Origin: Aureimonas altamirensis | GTDB taxonomy: Bacteria; Pseudomonadota; Alphaproteobacteria; Rhizobiales; Rhizobiaceae | DNA: 64,000 nt | Assembly: GCF_023702225.1 (NCBI RefSeq) | Contig: NZ_JAMQCO010000002.1 | Coordinates: forward strand, 334,326-398,325 | Reading direction: 5' to 3' | Shown: positions 1 through 8,378 of the stretch, in pieces | Layout: every line of letters begins with the position of its first letter | How positions within the stretch are numbered: position 1 is the stretch's first letter | Position numbers and translations under genes: made by a program | The notes under the pieces: model-generated | Seen by the model: the letters and a program-made list of their open reading frames with translations, nothing else | Database searches by the model: none | What the model was told of the DNA's origin: nothing

Positions 1-1151
1 ACGTGGTGAAACTCCTCGAAATAGGGCTTCAGCCCCTTCAGGATCGACACGGCATCGTCGATGCTGGGCTCCTTGACGTCGATCTTCTGGAAGCGGCGCA
101 CAAGGGCCCGGTCCTTCTCGAAGAACTGGCGGTATTCCTTGTAGGTGGTCGAGCCGATGCAACGGATCGCGCCGGAGGAGAGAGCCGGCTTCAACAGGTT
201 GGAGGCATCCATCGCGCCGCCGGATGTGGCCCCCGCACCGATGACGGTGTGGATCTCGTCGATGAAGAGGACGGCGCCGGGATACTCCTCCAGCTCCTTG
301 ACCACCTGCTTGAGCCGCTCCTCGAAGTCGCCGCGGTAGCGCGTGCCGGCAAGGAGCGTGCCCATGTCCAGCGAAAAGATGGTGGCGTCGGCCAGCACCT
401 CGGGCACGTCGCCCTCGACGATCCGCTTGGCCAGGCCTTCGGCGATGGCGGTCTTCCCGACGCCCGGATCACCCACGTAGAGCGGATTGTTCTTCGAGCG
501 GCGGCACAGCACCTGGATGGTGCGGTTGATCTCGTCGGCGCGGCCGATGAGCGGATCGATCCGCCCCGTGCGCGCCTTTTCGTTCAGGTTGACGCAGTAG
601 GCGCTCAGCGCATCCTGCTTCTCCTTGCGGCGTCCTTCTTCCTCGTGCGACTGCCCCATGGTCGATTGCTCGTCCTCAGCTCCGCGAACGGATCGGCTTT
701 CGGCGCCACCGGGTCGCTTGGAAATTCCGTGGGAAATGAAATTAACGGCATCGTATCGGGTCATTTCCTGCTCTTGCAGGAAGAAGGCGGCGTGGCTTTC
801 GCGTTCGGCGAAGATGGCAACCAGCACATTGGCGCCTGTCACCTCTTCACGGCCGGATGACTGGACATGAATGACGGCCCGCTGGATGACCCGGTGGAAA
901 CCGGCCGTCGGCTTGGAATCCTCGTCGCTGCCGGTGACGAGATTGGCAAGTTCGGTATCGATGTACTCGACCAGGGCTCCGCGCAGCGTGTCGATATCGA
1001 CGCTGCATCCACGCAGCACGGCCGCGGCGTCGGCATCCTCGAGCAGCGCCAGCAGGAGATGCTCCAGCGTGGCGAATTCCTGGTGACGTTCATTGGCGAA
1101 TGTCAGCGCCTGGTGGAGCGACCGTTCGAGACTGGGAGAAAATGTAGGCAA
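1..1151 (-). CDS. clpA: ATP-dependent Clp protease ATP-binding subunit ClpA (N-terminal part, runs off the window)
   Basis: ClpA is the AAA+ unfoldase that feeds substrates, including N-end-rule proteins delivered by ClpS, to the ClpP peptidase in the cytoplasm. The visible part starts [16 protein letters not shown], the usual ClpA N-domain start. It continues into the first AAA+ module with Walker [10 protein letters not shown] and Walker [10 protein letters not shown]. About 383 codons are present and the rest lies beyond base 1. The start chosen is TTG at 1149-1151, because the rhizobial N-terminus aligns there and GAGGTG sits just upstream. It lies 8 bp downstream of clpS, so the pair is probably one operon. 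The family call is certain; only the start codon is open. Confidence 0.95.
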   Translation of the reverse strand, partial: MPTFSPSLERSLHQALTFANERHQEFATLEHLLLALLEDADAAAVLRGCSVDIDTLRGALVEYIDTELANLVTGSDEDSKPTAGFHRVIQRAVIHVQSSGREEVTGANVLVAIFAERESHAAFFLQEQEMTRYDAVNFISHGISKRPGGAESRSVRGAEDEQSTMGQSHEEEGRRKEKQDALSAYCVNLNEKARTGRIDPLIGRADEINRTIQVLCRRSKNNPLYVGDPGVGKTAIAEGLAKRIVEGDVPEVLADATIFSLDMGTLLAGTRYRGDFEERLKQVVKELEEYPGAVLFIDEIHTVIGAGATSGGAMDASNLLKPALSSGAIRCIGSTTYKEYRQFFEKDRALVRRFQKIDVKEPSIDDAVSILKGLKPYFEEFHH

Positions 1152-1159
1152 GCTTCACC

Positions 1160-1540
1160 TCAATTCTTTTCCATCACGCATTGCAGCGGATGTTGGTGCT
1201 GACGGGCGAAATCCATGACCTGCGTGACCTTCGTCTCCGCGACCTCGTATGTGTAAACTCCGCACTCACCGACACCATGCTTGTGCACATGCAACATGAT
1301 CCGGGTGGCTGCTTCCCTGTCCTTCTGGAAGAAGCGTTCGAGAACATGAACGACGAACTCCATCGGGGTATAATCGTCGTTGAGGAGCAAGACCCTGTAA
1401 AGACTTGGCCTCTTGGTTTTCGTCTTCGTACGCGTGATGACGGACGTGCCGCGATCCGTGTCGCCGTCGCCCGCCTGCCCGGCTTGCATGATGATTACCG
1501 AATGCGCCTCGACCAAGTCCGTGTCTCTCAATGCCACCAT
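1160..1540 (-). CDS. clpS: ATP-dependent Clp protease adaptor ClpS
   Basis: ClpS binds N-degron substrates and passes them to the ClpA N-domain. The core is unmistakable: [21 protein letters not shown], then [24 protein letters not shown] and the C-terminal [10 protein letters not shown]. The frame is open as far as 1666, but family length (about 105-125 residues) favours a start at 1540 (126 aa) or at the internal ATG at 1489 (109 aa). Neither has a strong ribosome binding site, so the start is uncertain. It is the first gene of a clpS-clpA pair on the minus strand. Confidence 0.93.
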   Translation of the reverse strand: MVALRDTDLVEAHSVIIMQAGQAGDGDTDRGTSVITRTKTKTKRPSLYRVLLLNDDYTPMEFVVHVLERFFQKDREAATRIMLHVHKHGVGECGVYTYEVAETKVTQVMDFARQHQHPLQCVMEKN

Positions 1541-1723
1541 CGTCATGGATCGATATGTAAGCATTAGCGACGTCATTATAAGACGCGTCCCGATGCGACA
1601 TGTCGATGCCATGGCCTCAACAACGAAACGGATGGTCGCCCCGTTTGCCGGCGCGCGCAAGGGCACGCCCGAAAACTTGCGCGGATGTCATATCGGCGCT
1701 GTGAAAAAGACGCCGAAACGCAT

Positions 1724-1751
1724 ACTGCCGGACCGCTTCCGGCCCGGCAGT
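1724..1751. terminator. Hairpin downstream of the adhesin-like gene, possible terminator
   Basis: Perfect 8-bp arms (1724-1731 and 1744-1751, ACTGCCGG/CCGGCAGT) flank a 12-base loop, 33 bp beyond the stop of the minus-strand gene ending at 1784. There is no clear T-tract on either strand, so it may be an mRNA-stabilising hairpin rather than an intrinsic terminator. Confidence 0.3.
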
Positions 1752-1783
1752 TCAATGATCGCCGAGGATCGACACGAGAACGC

Positions 1784-3580
1784 CTAGGTCGGAAATGGCG
1801 ATGGATTGGTATCCACGAAGTTGGCGACCCCAACCCTCATGCTGCCCAAAAGGTAAAACTGGCTATCCAGCACTATGTCGTTTCCAGCGAGGTCACGAAT
1901 GCTGGCGCCATTCAACGATAGTGCCTCTTCACCAAGCGTGACGCCGTCTAGATCGATATCATCGTCTGCAACCCGATAGGAGAATTCGAGGAGTGAGCCA
2001 TTTGCAGGAGTCATCGCAAGGTGACGCACGGTAGATCCGATGATTATATCCAGTGTTGGGGTTCCGGCCGTTGTATCGACGGTGACGACCTCGTCCACCA
2101 ACATCATGAATCTCAATTCGTTTCCGACTTGTGCTGACAAGCTCATGCTGCCGTTTACAAACGCAAATATGCTGGAGATATGGGGGCTGGTCGAATCCAC
2201 GGTCGCAATCAGGAATTTGGCACTTACTGCGCTACCGGCGCTAAAGTAATGCAAACCGTCCTGCATCGGGCTTGTCGGCCGCCATATCCATGTCGCACCG
2301 GTCACATCGATCTCACCGGCCAACTGGCCGTCCGCAAACAACGGTACACTAAGAGTTATACCGTCAGGAATTGGCGCCTTCAAACTCCCATGAAGCTCCA
2401 GTCCGTCAGCGGAGACCGAAATCGAAGTGGACTGATGTCCGTTGGAAAACAGACTGTCGACGCTCGGAGAAAAAGCATGCAACTTTTGCTCGTTGCTCAT
2501 CACCGCCAGTTGCGCCACGGTCAGCGCCTCCAGCTGGTCGATTGTCAACCCATCAAAAGACGCAGCGTCGATGTTGCTCAAGTGATCCGCCGGCAACTGT
2601 CCGATTTCGCTCGTAGACAGCATCGCCACGTCGCGAATGTCTAGGTTCAGCGGCTTGCCCGGTTGCAGGGACGACATCTCCGGCGTGCTGACGGCAACTC
2701 CGATGGCATATGGAAGTGTATCGAGCTCTTCGGACGGCTCGAACGTCCAGGTCAGACGGTCCTCCGATAATGTCGCAGTCCCGATTTGGTCTTCGCCCGC
2801 GATGATCGCCAAGGATGCACCTTGTGGTAGCGGCGCATTCAAGGTGCCGAATAATTCTGGACGCCTGTCAAGCGTGAAATCGGAGTTCGTACCCAAATCC
2901 CCCGTCTGAACCTGCAACCCATAAAGGGCTTCCATTTGCTCGCCGGACAAATACGTCAATTGGGCTGCGGCCAACTGAGACGCGTTGATATGCGCCAGGG
3001 CTTCGGCCGGAATATACTTCATATCCTCCGCCGACAGATGGGCCACTGTATCGGCGGTCATCCCGGCCGCGTCCTCGGGACCGATATTTGACAAAACCTG
3101 AACTCTTATTTCGCGTTTTATCCCATCCATCACCGCCAAACGAATCTCGTTGGCCTGCGCGAAAATCGGCGAGTCGCTGGCCATGGAAGCAACCAGATGC
3201 AAATTCTGATTTGCCCTGTCGACCGCCTGCGCTCCGAAGGAAAGCAAGTAAGCCGGGGTGTTCAGATCGTTCTTGTCCAAGGCCAGCAGCATATACTCGA
3301 AGGATTGCTCATAACCGAAATCTGCCGACAGCCCGGACATGGACGCCAGAAGCTTGCCGACATAGTTGGACTCGGTACTGACCTGCCCATACTTGTCGAT
3401 CACGGCTGCTGCCGGCTGATGAATTTCACCGGGGATGCCAAGGGCGGCAGCGACGTAATCGTTTGCGGCTCTGGCCGTGCTCTCCGCGACAACCCCATGG
3501 CCCGCGATCTTCTCTGCATAACGGACCGCCAGTTCGGAGAGAGGCGACACCGTAACCTTCGCGGACTCCTCGCCGTTCAC
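1784..3580 (-). CDS. Adhesin-like protein, C-terminal segment (downstream half of a probably frameshifted gene)
   Basis: This 598-codon frame begins at a GTG that overlaps the stop of the preceding frame (GTGA, 3577-3580). The same frame is open and protein-like further upstream (encoding ADYLDEATGNAADLSGELR up to about 3650), so it is probably the continuation of that protein. Contents: a segment around VTVSPLSELAVRYAEKIAG, typical of large bacterial Ig-like adhesins. Then come two tracts of short helical repeats of the form L-x2-I-x3-x-L (for example EIGQLPADHLSNIDAASFDG and IDQLEALTVAQLAVMSNEQ), alternating with Ig-like beta domains. It ends without a visible anchor or calcium-binding RTX motif. 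Base composition is visibly less GC-rich than the neighbours. A surface role is inferred from domain type only. Confidence 0.7.
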   Translation of the reverse strand: MNGEESAKVTVSPLSELAVRYAEKIAGHGVVAESTARAANDYVAAALGIPGEIHQPAAAVIDKYGQVSTESNYVGKLLASMSGLSADFGYEQSFEYMLLALDKNDLNTPAYLLSFGAQAVDRANQNLHLVASMASDSPIFAQANEIRLAVMDGIKREIRVQVLSNIGPEDAAGMTADTVAHLSAEDMKYIPAEALAHINASQLAAAQLTYLSGEQMEALYGLQVQTGDLGTNSDFTLDRRPELFGTLNAPLPQGASLAIIAGEDQIGTATLSEDRLTWTFEPSEELDTLPYAIGVAVSTPEMSSLQPGKPLNLDIRDVAMLSTSEIGQLPADHLSNIDAASFDGLTIDQLEALTVAQLAVMSNEQKLHAFSPSVDSLFSNGHQSTSISVSADGLELHGSLKAPIPDGITLSVPLFADGQLAGEIDVTGATWIWRPTSPMQDGLHYFSAGSAVSAKFLIATVDSTSPHISSIFAFVNGSMSLSAQVGNELRFMMLVDEVVTVDTTAGTPTLDIIIGSTVRHLAMTPANGSLLEFSYRVADDDIDLDGVTLGEEALSLNGASIRDLAGNDIVLDSQFYLLGSMRVGVANFVDTNPSPFPT

Positions 3581-4479
3581 GAAGAGATACAGACGAAGCT
3601 CTCCCGAAAGGTCGGCCGCATTCCCCGTCGCCTCGTCAAGGTAGTCTGCGCGCCATCGGTTTTGTCCGAGACACGAGCCAGCAGAACACCGCTGTATCCC
3701 TTGGGCAAGTCCACCTCGAATGTACCGTCGCTTGCAACAGCGATCGCGCCGGCAATCAGGTTGCCGTTCAGATCGTAGAAGGTGACTTCCAAGCCATGAC
3801 CGTCGATCACCGGGCCCGCGACCACGCTCCCGGATACATGCATGCTCCTGGCGGTTGAGACCACGGGCGGCGTCGTGACTGTCGTGATGACGTATCCGGA
3901 GTCGGATCCGCCGCCGGAGCCACCGCCGAGAGTTGCGCCGGCAACACCGAGCCCGCCCAGCCCACCGAGAACCGGGAGGTACATCGGCCGCTGCACGGAC
4001 CCGTTTGCAATCAAATCTCCAAACTCTCTTGTAATGCCGTACTGCGCAGAGAACGCGTCGATTATCGAACTCGGTTCGTGCGACCCTGCAAACGAATAGA
4101 TGTACTGCGAACCATCCTGGGCGATCATCGAGGCGACGGTGCCACCATCGATCATCTTAAGGTGGTTATCCACGTTCGGCAGTTCGATGGCACAGGCCGC
4201 GTCGTCGCAAGCCAGGAAGAAGTCCTCAAGGACGATCTTCGTGTGGCCTTGCAAAAGCACGACAAGATTGTCGTCATTATCCCTGAGGGCGAAAACCTCT
4301 CCGTCGAATGGCTTGCCGTCTGGATCCAGGCTGTTCTGCAAACGATAACGAATGCCCCGTTTGGCTTGCACCGACACGGTCGACCCCGCCACGACCCTGA
4401 CGGCGGTAGATCCATCCCAAAGGAAGACATTTGAGCTCGGCACCGTTGCCGACCCGGCGAGCTTCTTTACAGCCATCAC
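3577..4479 (-). CDS. Adhesin-like protein, N-terminal segment (BapA-prefix-like, then Gly-rich linker and Ig-like start)
   Basis: This frame encodes 300 residues. Residues 1 to about 130 resemble the prefix domain at the start of BapA-type biofilm proteins: AGSTVSVQAKRGIRYRL, a VLEDFFLAC segment and a following beta-rich stretch. A glycine/hydrophobic run (LPVLGGLGGLGVAGATLGG) follows, then a Ser/Gly linker and an Ig-like domain with GLEVTFYDLNGNLIAGAI and GVLLARVSDKTDGA. After DGA the frame becomes Arg-rich and unlike the family (QTTLTRRRGMRPTF) and stops, while the expected sequence continues in the next frame. The last ~23 residues are therefore probably out-of-frame translation. Alternatively the two frames are translationally coupled genes. 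Confidence 0.7.
   Translation of the reverse strand: MMAVKKLAGSATVPSSNVFLWDGSTAVRVVAGSTVSVQAKRGIRYRLQNSLDPDGKPFDGEVFALRDNDDNLVVLLQGHTKIVLEDFFLACDDAACAIELPNVDNHLKMIDGGTVASMIAQDGSQYIYSFAGSHEPSSIIDAFSAQYGITREFGDLIANGSVQRPMYLPVLGGLGGLGVAGATLGGGSGGGSDSGYVITTVTTPPVVSTARSMHVSGSVVAGPVIDGHGLEVTFYDLNGNLIAGAIAVASDGTFEVDLPKGYSGVLLARVSDKTDGAQTTLTRRRGMRPTFRESFVCISS
3648..3653 (-). other. Inferred frameshift site inside the adhesin-like gene
   Basis: The six bases GCGCGC mark where family-like sequence leaves one frame (SDKTDGA) and resumes in another (ADYLDEATG). One missing base, or two extra bases, in this GC run would restore one ~900-residue protein. A sequencing error, a true null allele and a phase-variable state cannot be told apart here. 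Confidence 0.6.
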
Positions 4480-4498
4480 GCTTTAACCACCATACGTC

Positions 4499-4528
4499 AT
4501 AACGATATCCTTCGCGCTCTATCGTTAT
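4499..4528. promoter_or_regulatory. Inverted repeat upstream of the adhesin-like gene, possible operator
   Basis: ATAACGATA (4499-4507) is mirrored by TATCGTTAT (4520-4528), a perfect 9-bp inverted repeat with a 12-bp spacer. It lies 20-49 bp upstream of the adhesin start. The arms are AT-rich and there is no U-tract geometry, so an operator for a dimeric regulator fits better than a terminator. The regulator is unknown. Confidence 0.45.
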
Positions 4529-4545
4529 AATGTTTACCAGTAAAG

Positions 4546-4576
4546 CAAAAAACCGCGCCCGTTGCCGGACGCGGTT
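4546..4576 (-). terminator. Rho-independent terminator of the phasin gene
   Basis: On the minus strand a 10-bp stem (AACCGCGTCC with GGGCGCGGTT, one G-T pair) closes a 6-base loop and runs into a stretch of T residues (plus-strand A tract, 4547-4552). It lies 55 bp beyond the phasin stop codon, the textbook arrangement. Confidence 0.8.
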
Positions 4577-4631
4577 TCCATTGAACCGGTTGCAAGGCCC
4601 CCGTGCGGATGGAGCCCCGATGGCGGCCTGC

Positions 4632-4979
4632 TCAGGCCTTGAAGGCCTGCGGCTTGGGGAAGCTGCCCATGACGGCCTCGAACGGCTTGTAGCTCTCGCG
4701 CGCCATGTCCGAGCAGATCTCGCCCATCTTCGTCGCCTGCGAAACCCAGCCTTCGTAAGCCGCCTTGGCATAATCCGCCTGCAGCTCGAACACCTTGTCC
4801 AGGGTGCGGACCTGCGTCATCTTCTCCATCAGCTCGGTCGACTGCTCGTAGGAGCGCTTGGTGTAGTCACCCGTCTCCGACGCCAGCATCTGGAAGCCGC
4901 GCGTCACCGCCGAAACCGACTTCAGCGCGCCATCCATGGCGTCCTTACCAAAGCGGCTGGTGTCCTCGTATACCGTCAT
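4632..4979 (-). CDS. Phasin family protein (polyhydroxyalkanoate granule-associated)
   Basis: Phasins are small amphipathic helical proteins that coat PHA granules in the cytoplasm. This 115-residue protein (MTVYEDTSRFGKDAMDGALK...) is almost wholly helical. It has the recurrent FELQADYAKAAYEGWVSQATKMGE segment of the alphaproteobacterial phasin family and ends in FPKPQAFKA. The start at 4979 follows GGGAGTGAGAAC; upstream codons in frame look non-coding. A strong terminator follows, so it is a single-gene unit. Several TGCA-centred elements just upstream suggest PhaR control. Confidence 0.88.
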   Translation of the reverse strand: MTVYEDTSRFGKDAMDGALKSVSAVTRGFQMLASETGDYTKRSYEQSTELMEKMTQVRTLDKVFELQADYAKAAYEGWVSQATKMGEICSDMARESYKPFEAVMGSFPKPQAFKA

Positions 4980-5003
4980 GTTCTCACTCCCTTCGATTGA
5001 ATG

Positions 5004-5074
5004 TGCTGCAATGCAACAATACCCGGTCGTTATATTGCATTGCACAATGAAATGCAACTCATTGTGCGTTGCGG
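5004..5074. promoter_or_regulatory. Cluster of TGCA/TTGCA elements upstream of the phasin gene, candidate PhaR operators
   Basis: Within ~70 bp are TGCTGCAATGCAACA (5004-5018), TTGCATTGCA (5035-5044), AATGCAA (5051-5057) and GTGCGTTGC (5064-5072). PhaR, the PHA-responsive repressor of alphaproteobacterial phasin genes, is reported to bind TGC-N3/4-GCA-type repeats near phaP promoters. The spacing and redundancy fit that. The interpretation rests on motif likeness only. Confidence 0.5.
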
Positions 5075-5263
5075 CCGATCTCGGAATCGCAGACTTTCGA
5101 GGGAGGCGCGTGGCGGCGACGGGAATTCGGGGGAAGTTGCAAACGAACCTTCAACCATAAACGGATTGGTAAGGCTGCCTCTCTACGGTTGGACGGTGAC
5201 AGTTGCAGAAATGCCCCGGCGACTCGCCGCCGCGGCGCCACCCGAAGCAAGAGAGCCTCGAAC

Positions 5264-6835
5264 GTGCCAGTCTTCCGTACACGTCTGAAAGCCGCCCTGA
5301 CCGGTCTGGTGCGCACCTGCGCGGTGGCCCTGGTGGGAGCCGGCATCGTCCTGTCCGCAACCGCGGGCCAGGCATCGGCGAACGAGAAATATGCCGCCTT
5401 CGTCGTCGATGCGAACAACGGCAAGGTTCTCTTCAACCGCTACGGCGACGATCTGCGCTACCCGGCGTCGCTGACCAAGATGATGACGCTGTACCTGATG
5501 TTCGAGGCGCTGGAGACTGGACGCGCCGAGCTTTCGACGCCGATGAAGGTGTCGGCCTATGCGTCGTCCCGGCCGCCGACGAAGCTCGGCGTACGCGCCG
5601 GCGGTACGTTGACGGTGGAAGAGGCGATCTACGGCCTCATCACCCGCTCGGCCAACGACGCCTCCATGGTGATCGCCGAATATCTGGGCGGCACGGAAAC
5701 GCGCTTCGCGGAGATGATGACATCCAAGGCCCGCGGGCTGGGAATGTCGCGCACCACGTTCCGCAATCCGCATGGCCTGCCCAATGCAGGGCAACAGACG
5801 ACGGCGCGGGACATGGCGACGCTCGGCATCGCCCTGCGCGAGCATTTTCCCCAGTACTACAAGTACTTCTCGACGCGCTCCTTCAATTTCCGCGGCCAGA
5901 CGATCAACGGACACAATCGGTTGCTGGGCCGGATCGAAGGGGTGGACGGCATCAAGACCGGCTACATCAACGCCTCGGGCTACAACCTCGTCAGTTCGGT
6001 CGCCACCGGCAACAAGAAGCTCGTGGCGGTGGTCATGGGTGGTCGTTCGGGCGCCTCCCGCGACGCGCACATGGCCGAACTCATCAAAACGTATCTGCCG
6101 AAGGCAAGCAGCCGATCCGGCGGGCCGCTCGTCGCATCCTGGTCGCCCACGGGCCGCAGCGCGGCTCCGGGCGCGGTTGCTTCGACGCCTCGCGTGGCCG
6201 CCCTGCCGAAGACGGGACCTCTTCCGACCCTGCGCTCCGAATCGATCGACAGCCGCGTCGCAGCCGCCTACGGCACCAATGCCGCCGGCGCCGTGGCAGA
6301 CGCCATCGCGACGCCGTCCGGCCGCCCCTCGATGGGCCGGGATGCCCTTCGCGCCGCCATGGCCGAGCGCAGCCAGGCCCAGCGCCTGTCGGTTCCGACG
6401 GCCAACGCCCTTGCGCCAGAGCCGAGCCGCCCTGCCCGCGCCACGCGCCCGCTGGAGGCGCCCCAGATGGCGCCGGTGCGCAGCGGCATGCCGGGCGCGC
6501 CGATCCCCCGGGCACCCATTCCGTCGGCATCGATAGACCACTCGCCCACCGGCTCGATCGCGTCTCCCGTAGCGGAGGCCGTCAAGGCCCGGGGCTGGGT
6601 CGTGCAGATCGCGGCGACGCCCGCCCGCGAAACCGCAGACGCCATGCTCGACGAGGCTCGACTGATCGCAGGTGCGGCTTTGGCGAATGCCCGCCCGGTA
6701 ACCGAGATCGTCGCCAACGGCAACGACAAGCTCTACCGCGCCCGCTTTGCCGGCTTCGACTCCAAGGCGGAAGCCGACGCGGCCTGCAGCGCACTGCAGA
6801 CCCGATCCTACCCCTGCTACGCAGTCGCCAACTGA
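5264..6835 (+). CDS. dacA: D-alanyl-D-alanine carboxypeptidase (class A PBP, DacA/DacF type) with C-terminal SPOR domain
   Basis: This is a periplasmic low-molecular-weight penicillin-binding protein that trims the terminal D-Ala of peptidoglycan stem peptides. The 523-residue product has a signal peptide, then the three active-site motifs in order: SLTK (in YPASLTKMM), SAN (in TRSANDAS) and KTG (in VDGIKTGYINASG). A long Pro/Ala/Arg-rich linker leads to a C-terminal SPOR-like domain (GWVVQIAATPARETADAML... RARFAGFDSKAEADAAC), expected to bind denuded glycan at the septum. The start is GTG at 5264: the signal sequence begins there and AGAGAG precedes it. The frame is open upstream to 5069, but that part is Arg-rich and unlike the family. 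Confidence 0.92.
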   Translation: MPVFRTRLKAALTGLVRTCAVALVGAGIVLSATAGQASANEKYAAFVVDANNGKVLFNRYGDDLRYPASLTKMMTLYLMFEALETGRAELSTPMKVSAYASSRPPTKLGVRAGGTLTVEEAIYGLITRSANDASMVIAEYLGGTETRFAEMMTSKARGLGMSRTTFRNPHGLPNAGQQTTARDMATLGIALREHFPQYYKYFSTRSFNFRGQTINGHNRLLGRIEGVDGIKTGYINASGYNLVSSVATGNKKLVAVVMGGRSGASRDAHMAELIKTYLPKASSRSGGPLVASWSPTGRSAAPGAVASTPRVAALPKTGPLPTLRSESIDSRVAAAYGTNAAGAVADAIATPSGRPSMGRDALRAAMAERSQAQRLSVPTANALAPEPSRPARATRPLEAPQMAPVRSGMPGAPIPRAPIPSASIDHSPTGSIASPVAEAVKARGWVVQIAATPARETADAMLDEARLIAGAALANARPVTEIVANGNDKLYRARFAGFDSKAEADAACSALQTRSYPCYAVAN

Positions 6836-6865
6836 CCACGAGACCAGACGAGACGAAGGTGCACC

Positions 6866-7141
6866 ATGCTGACGGCTGAACCCGAATCCCAGGCCACCGA
6901 CAAGGTTGCAAACGCTCGCCCGGCGATGGGGAGCACATTCATCGGCGACGCCGCTGCCCATCTGTCCGAATTGCGCGATGGCCGCTCGCGGCTGCGCGCC
7001 AAGGACCTCGTCAGCCTGTTGCTGTGCCATGGCGCACGCGCCTGGCGGTCCTCCCAGCCGACCACGCGGGTACGCATAAGGGTCGGCTCGCCGCTTGGCG
7101 GACGCGCATTGTCGCTGCGGATGGGCGGCGCCAAGGGCTGA
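6866..7141 (+). CDS. Small hypothetical protein (91 aa)
   Basis: This open frame starts 30 bp after dacA on the same strand, preceded by GAAGGTG. The product (MLTAEPESQATDKVANARP...) has no recognised domain, signal or membrane segment; its C-terminal half is basic. It fills an otherwise empty 308-bp gap between dacA and the convergent DUF1489 gene. It could be real or chance in GC-rich DNA. Confidence 0.35.
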   Translation: MLTAEPESQATDKVANARPAMGSTFIGDAAAHLSELRDGRSRLRAKDLVSLLLCHGARAWRSSQPTTRVRIRVGSPLGGRALSLRMGGAKG

Positions 7142-7143
7142 GA

Positions 7144-7581
7144 CTAGAGAAGGCCGAGCGCGGCCAGTTCCCGCCTGAGTTCGGGCGGCAGGGCCGCAAT
7201 CGAGGCGTCGTCCGCGCCGAGGTCCGGGGGCGCATCCTCCGCTGTCAGATAGCGCCAGCCCTGAAAGGCGCGGCGCGGCTGCCACGCCGTACGCTGGAAG
7301 ACGGGTTCCAGCACGATATGGCAACGCTCTATGCCATCGGCCTCGGTGACCGCGTCGAAACGGCGGATAGGCTGGCGCAACTGGACGTTACCCTTGATGA
7401 CCCAGTAGAGCGAGCCGCCGTCGAGTATCTCGCCTGCACGCTTCGGCGTGACGCGCGTGCGATGCGTCTGCTCTGCCGGCAGGCCCGCCGCGCGGGCGGC
7501 GGCCAGCCGCAGGGCGACGTGACTTTCCAGATCCTCGACGGTATCGACGCCGACGCACAGCTTTATCATGTTGAGCACCAT
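7144..7581 (-). CDS. DUF1489 family protein
   Basis: This is a conserved alphaproteobacterial protein of unknown function, 145 residues. Family hallmarks are the start MVLNMIKLCVGVDTVEDLE, then RVTPKRAGEILDGGSLYWVIKG, CHIVLEPVFQRTAWQPRRAFQGWRYL and an acidic C-terminus with DAPPDLG. The start at 7581 matches the usual M-x-L-x-I-KLCVG N-terminus rather than the longer open frame from 7632. It is convergent with dacA and divergent from the DUF599 gene. Confidence 0.85.
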   Translation of the reverse strand: MVLNMIKLCVGVDTVEDLESHVALRLAAARAAGLPAEQTHRTRVTPKRAGEILDGGSLYWVIKGNVQLRQPIRRFDAVTEADGIERCHIVLEPVFQRTAWQPRRAFQGWRYLTAEDAPPDLGADDASIAALPPELRRELAALGLL

Positions 7582-7667
7582 GCTCAGCGTCTTGCCGCCG
7601 GACAGGATCGCGGTCAAGACGAGGTGCCGCAAAAGGGCCGGTTACAGCAAGAAGAAGGTATGCCCAG

Positions 7668-8378
7668 ATGAGCTTTCTCGACCCATTCGATGCGCTCAAC
7701 CAATGTGCCTTCCTGGTCTTCATCGGGGGCTGGATCGTCTACAGCTACATTGCCGACCGCAGCCCGCTGAGCCGGCGCGGGCTGACGGCCCGCATGAACG
7801 AGCAGCGATCTGTCTGGATGCAGACCTTGTTGCGCCGCGACCTCCGCATGATCGACACGGCCATCATGGCCGGGTTGCAGCAGGGCACGGCGTTCTTCGC
7901 GTCGAGTTGCATCTTCGCCATCGGTGGCTGCTTCGCCCTGATGGGGTCGGCGGAGCAGATAGCCGTCATCGCGCAGGACCTGCCCCTGACCGGGCTGGCG
8001 GACCGCGCGCAGGTGGAGTTGAAGCTGCTCGGTGTCATGGCCATCTTCGCCCTTGCCTTCTTCCAGTTCGGCTGGGCCTACCGCCTGTTCAACTACTGCA
8101 CCATACTCGTCGGCGCGATCCCCATGCGAATGGAAGCCGATGCCGATCCCGATGCCGCCGCGGTGGCGCTGGAGCGCGCCACGCGCATGAACGTCATCGC
8201 CGGCCGACACTTCAACACCGGGCTGCGCACCATCTTCTTCGGCGTTGCCTATCTCGGCTGGTTCCTCGGGCCCTATGTCCTGATGGCCACAACCATCGGC
8301 CTCGCCGTCATCCTGTTTCGCCGCCAGTATTTTTCCGATGCCCGGCGGGCCCTTGCACACTCCGGACCGAACCCTTGA
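7668..8378 (+). CDS. DUF599 domain-containing membrane protein
   Basis: This 236-residue inner-membrane protein of unknown function has about four hydrophobic segments. Family features are YSYIADRSPLSRRGL, MNEQRSVWMQTLLRRDLRM-type sequence, and FQFGWAYRLFNYCTILVGAIP. A GAAGAAGG ribosome binding site precedes the ATG. Its stop overlaps the start of the DUF3253 gene (TTGA), indicating coupled translation. Confidence 0.85.
   Translation: MSFLDPFDALNQCAFLVFIGGWIVYSYIADRSPLSRRGLTARMNEQRSVWMQTLLRRDLRMIDTAIMAGLQQGTAFFASSCIFAIGGCFALMGSAEQIAVIAQDLPLTGLADRAQVELKLLGVMAIFALAFFQFGWAYRLFNYCTILVGAIPMRMEADADPDAAAVALERATRMNVIAGRHFNTGLRTIFFGVAYLGWFLGPYVLMATTIGLAVILFRRQYFSDARRALAHSGPNP

Noticed and set aside
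1576..1833. Small minus-strand frame between clpS and the adhesin-like gene
   Set aside because: Arg/Ser/Pro-rich, overlaps the 3' end of the adhesin-like gene and lacks a ribosome binding site.
4499..4528. Terminator reading of the inverted repeat before the adhesin-like gene
   Set aside because: AT-rich arms, a long spacer and no T-tract; position upstream of a start codon favours an operator.
5183..7324. A 713-codon minus-strand frame across dacA and the following gap
   Set aside because: Antisense to dacA with its three active-site motifs; Arg/Gly-rich composition is typical of shadow frames.
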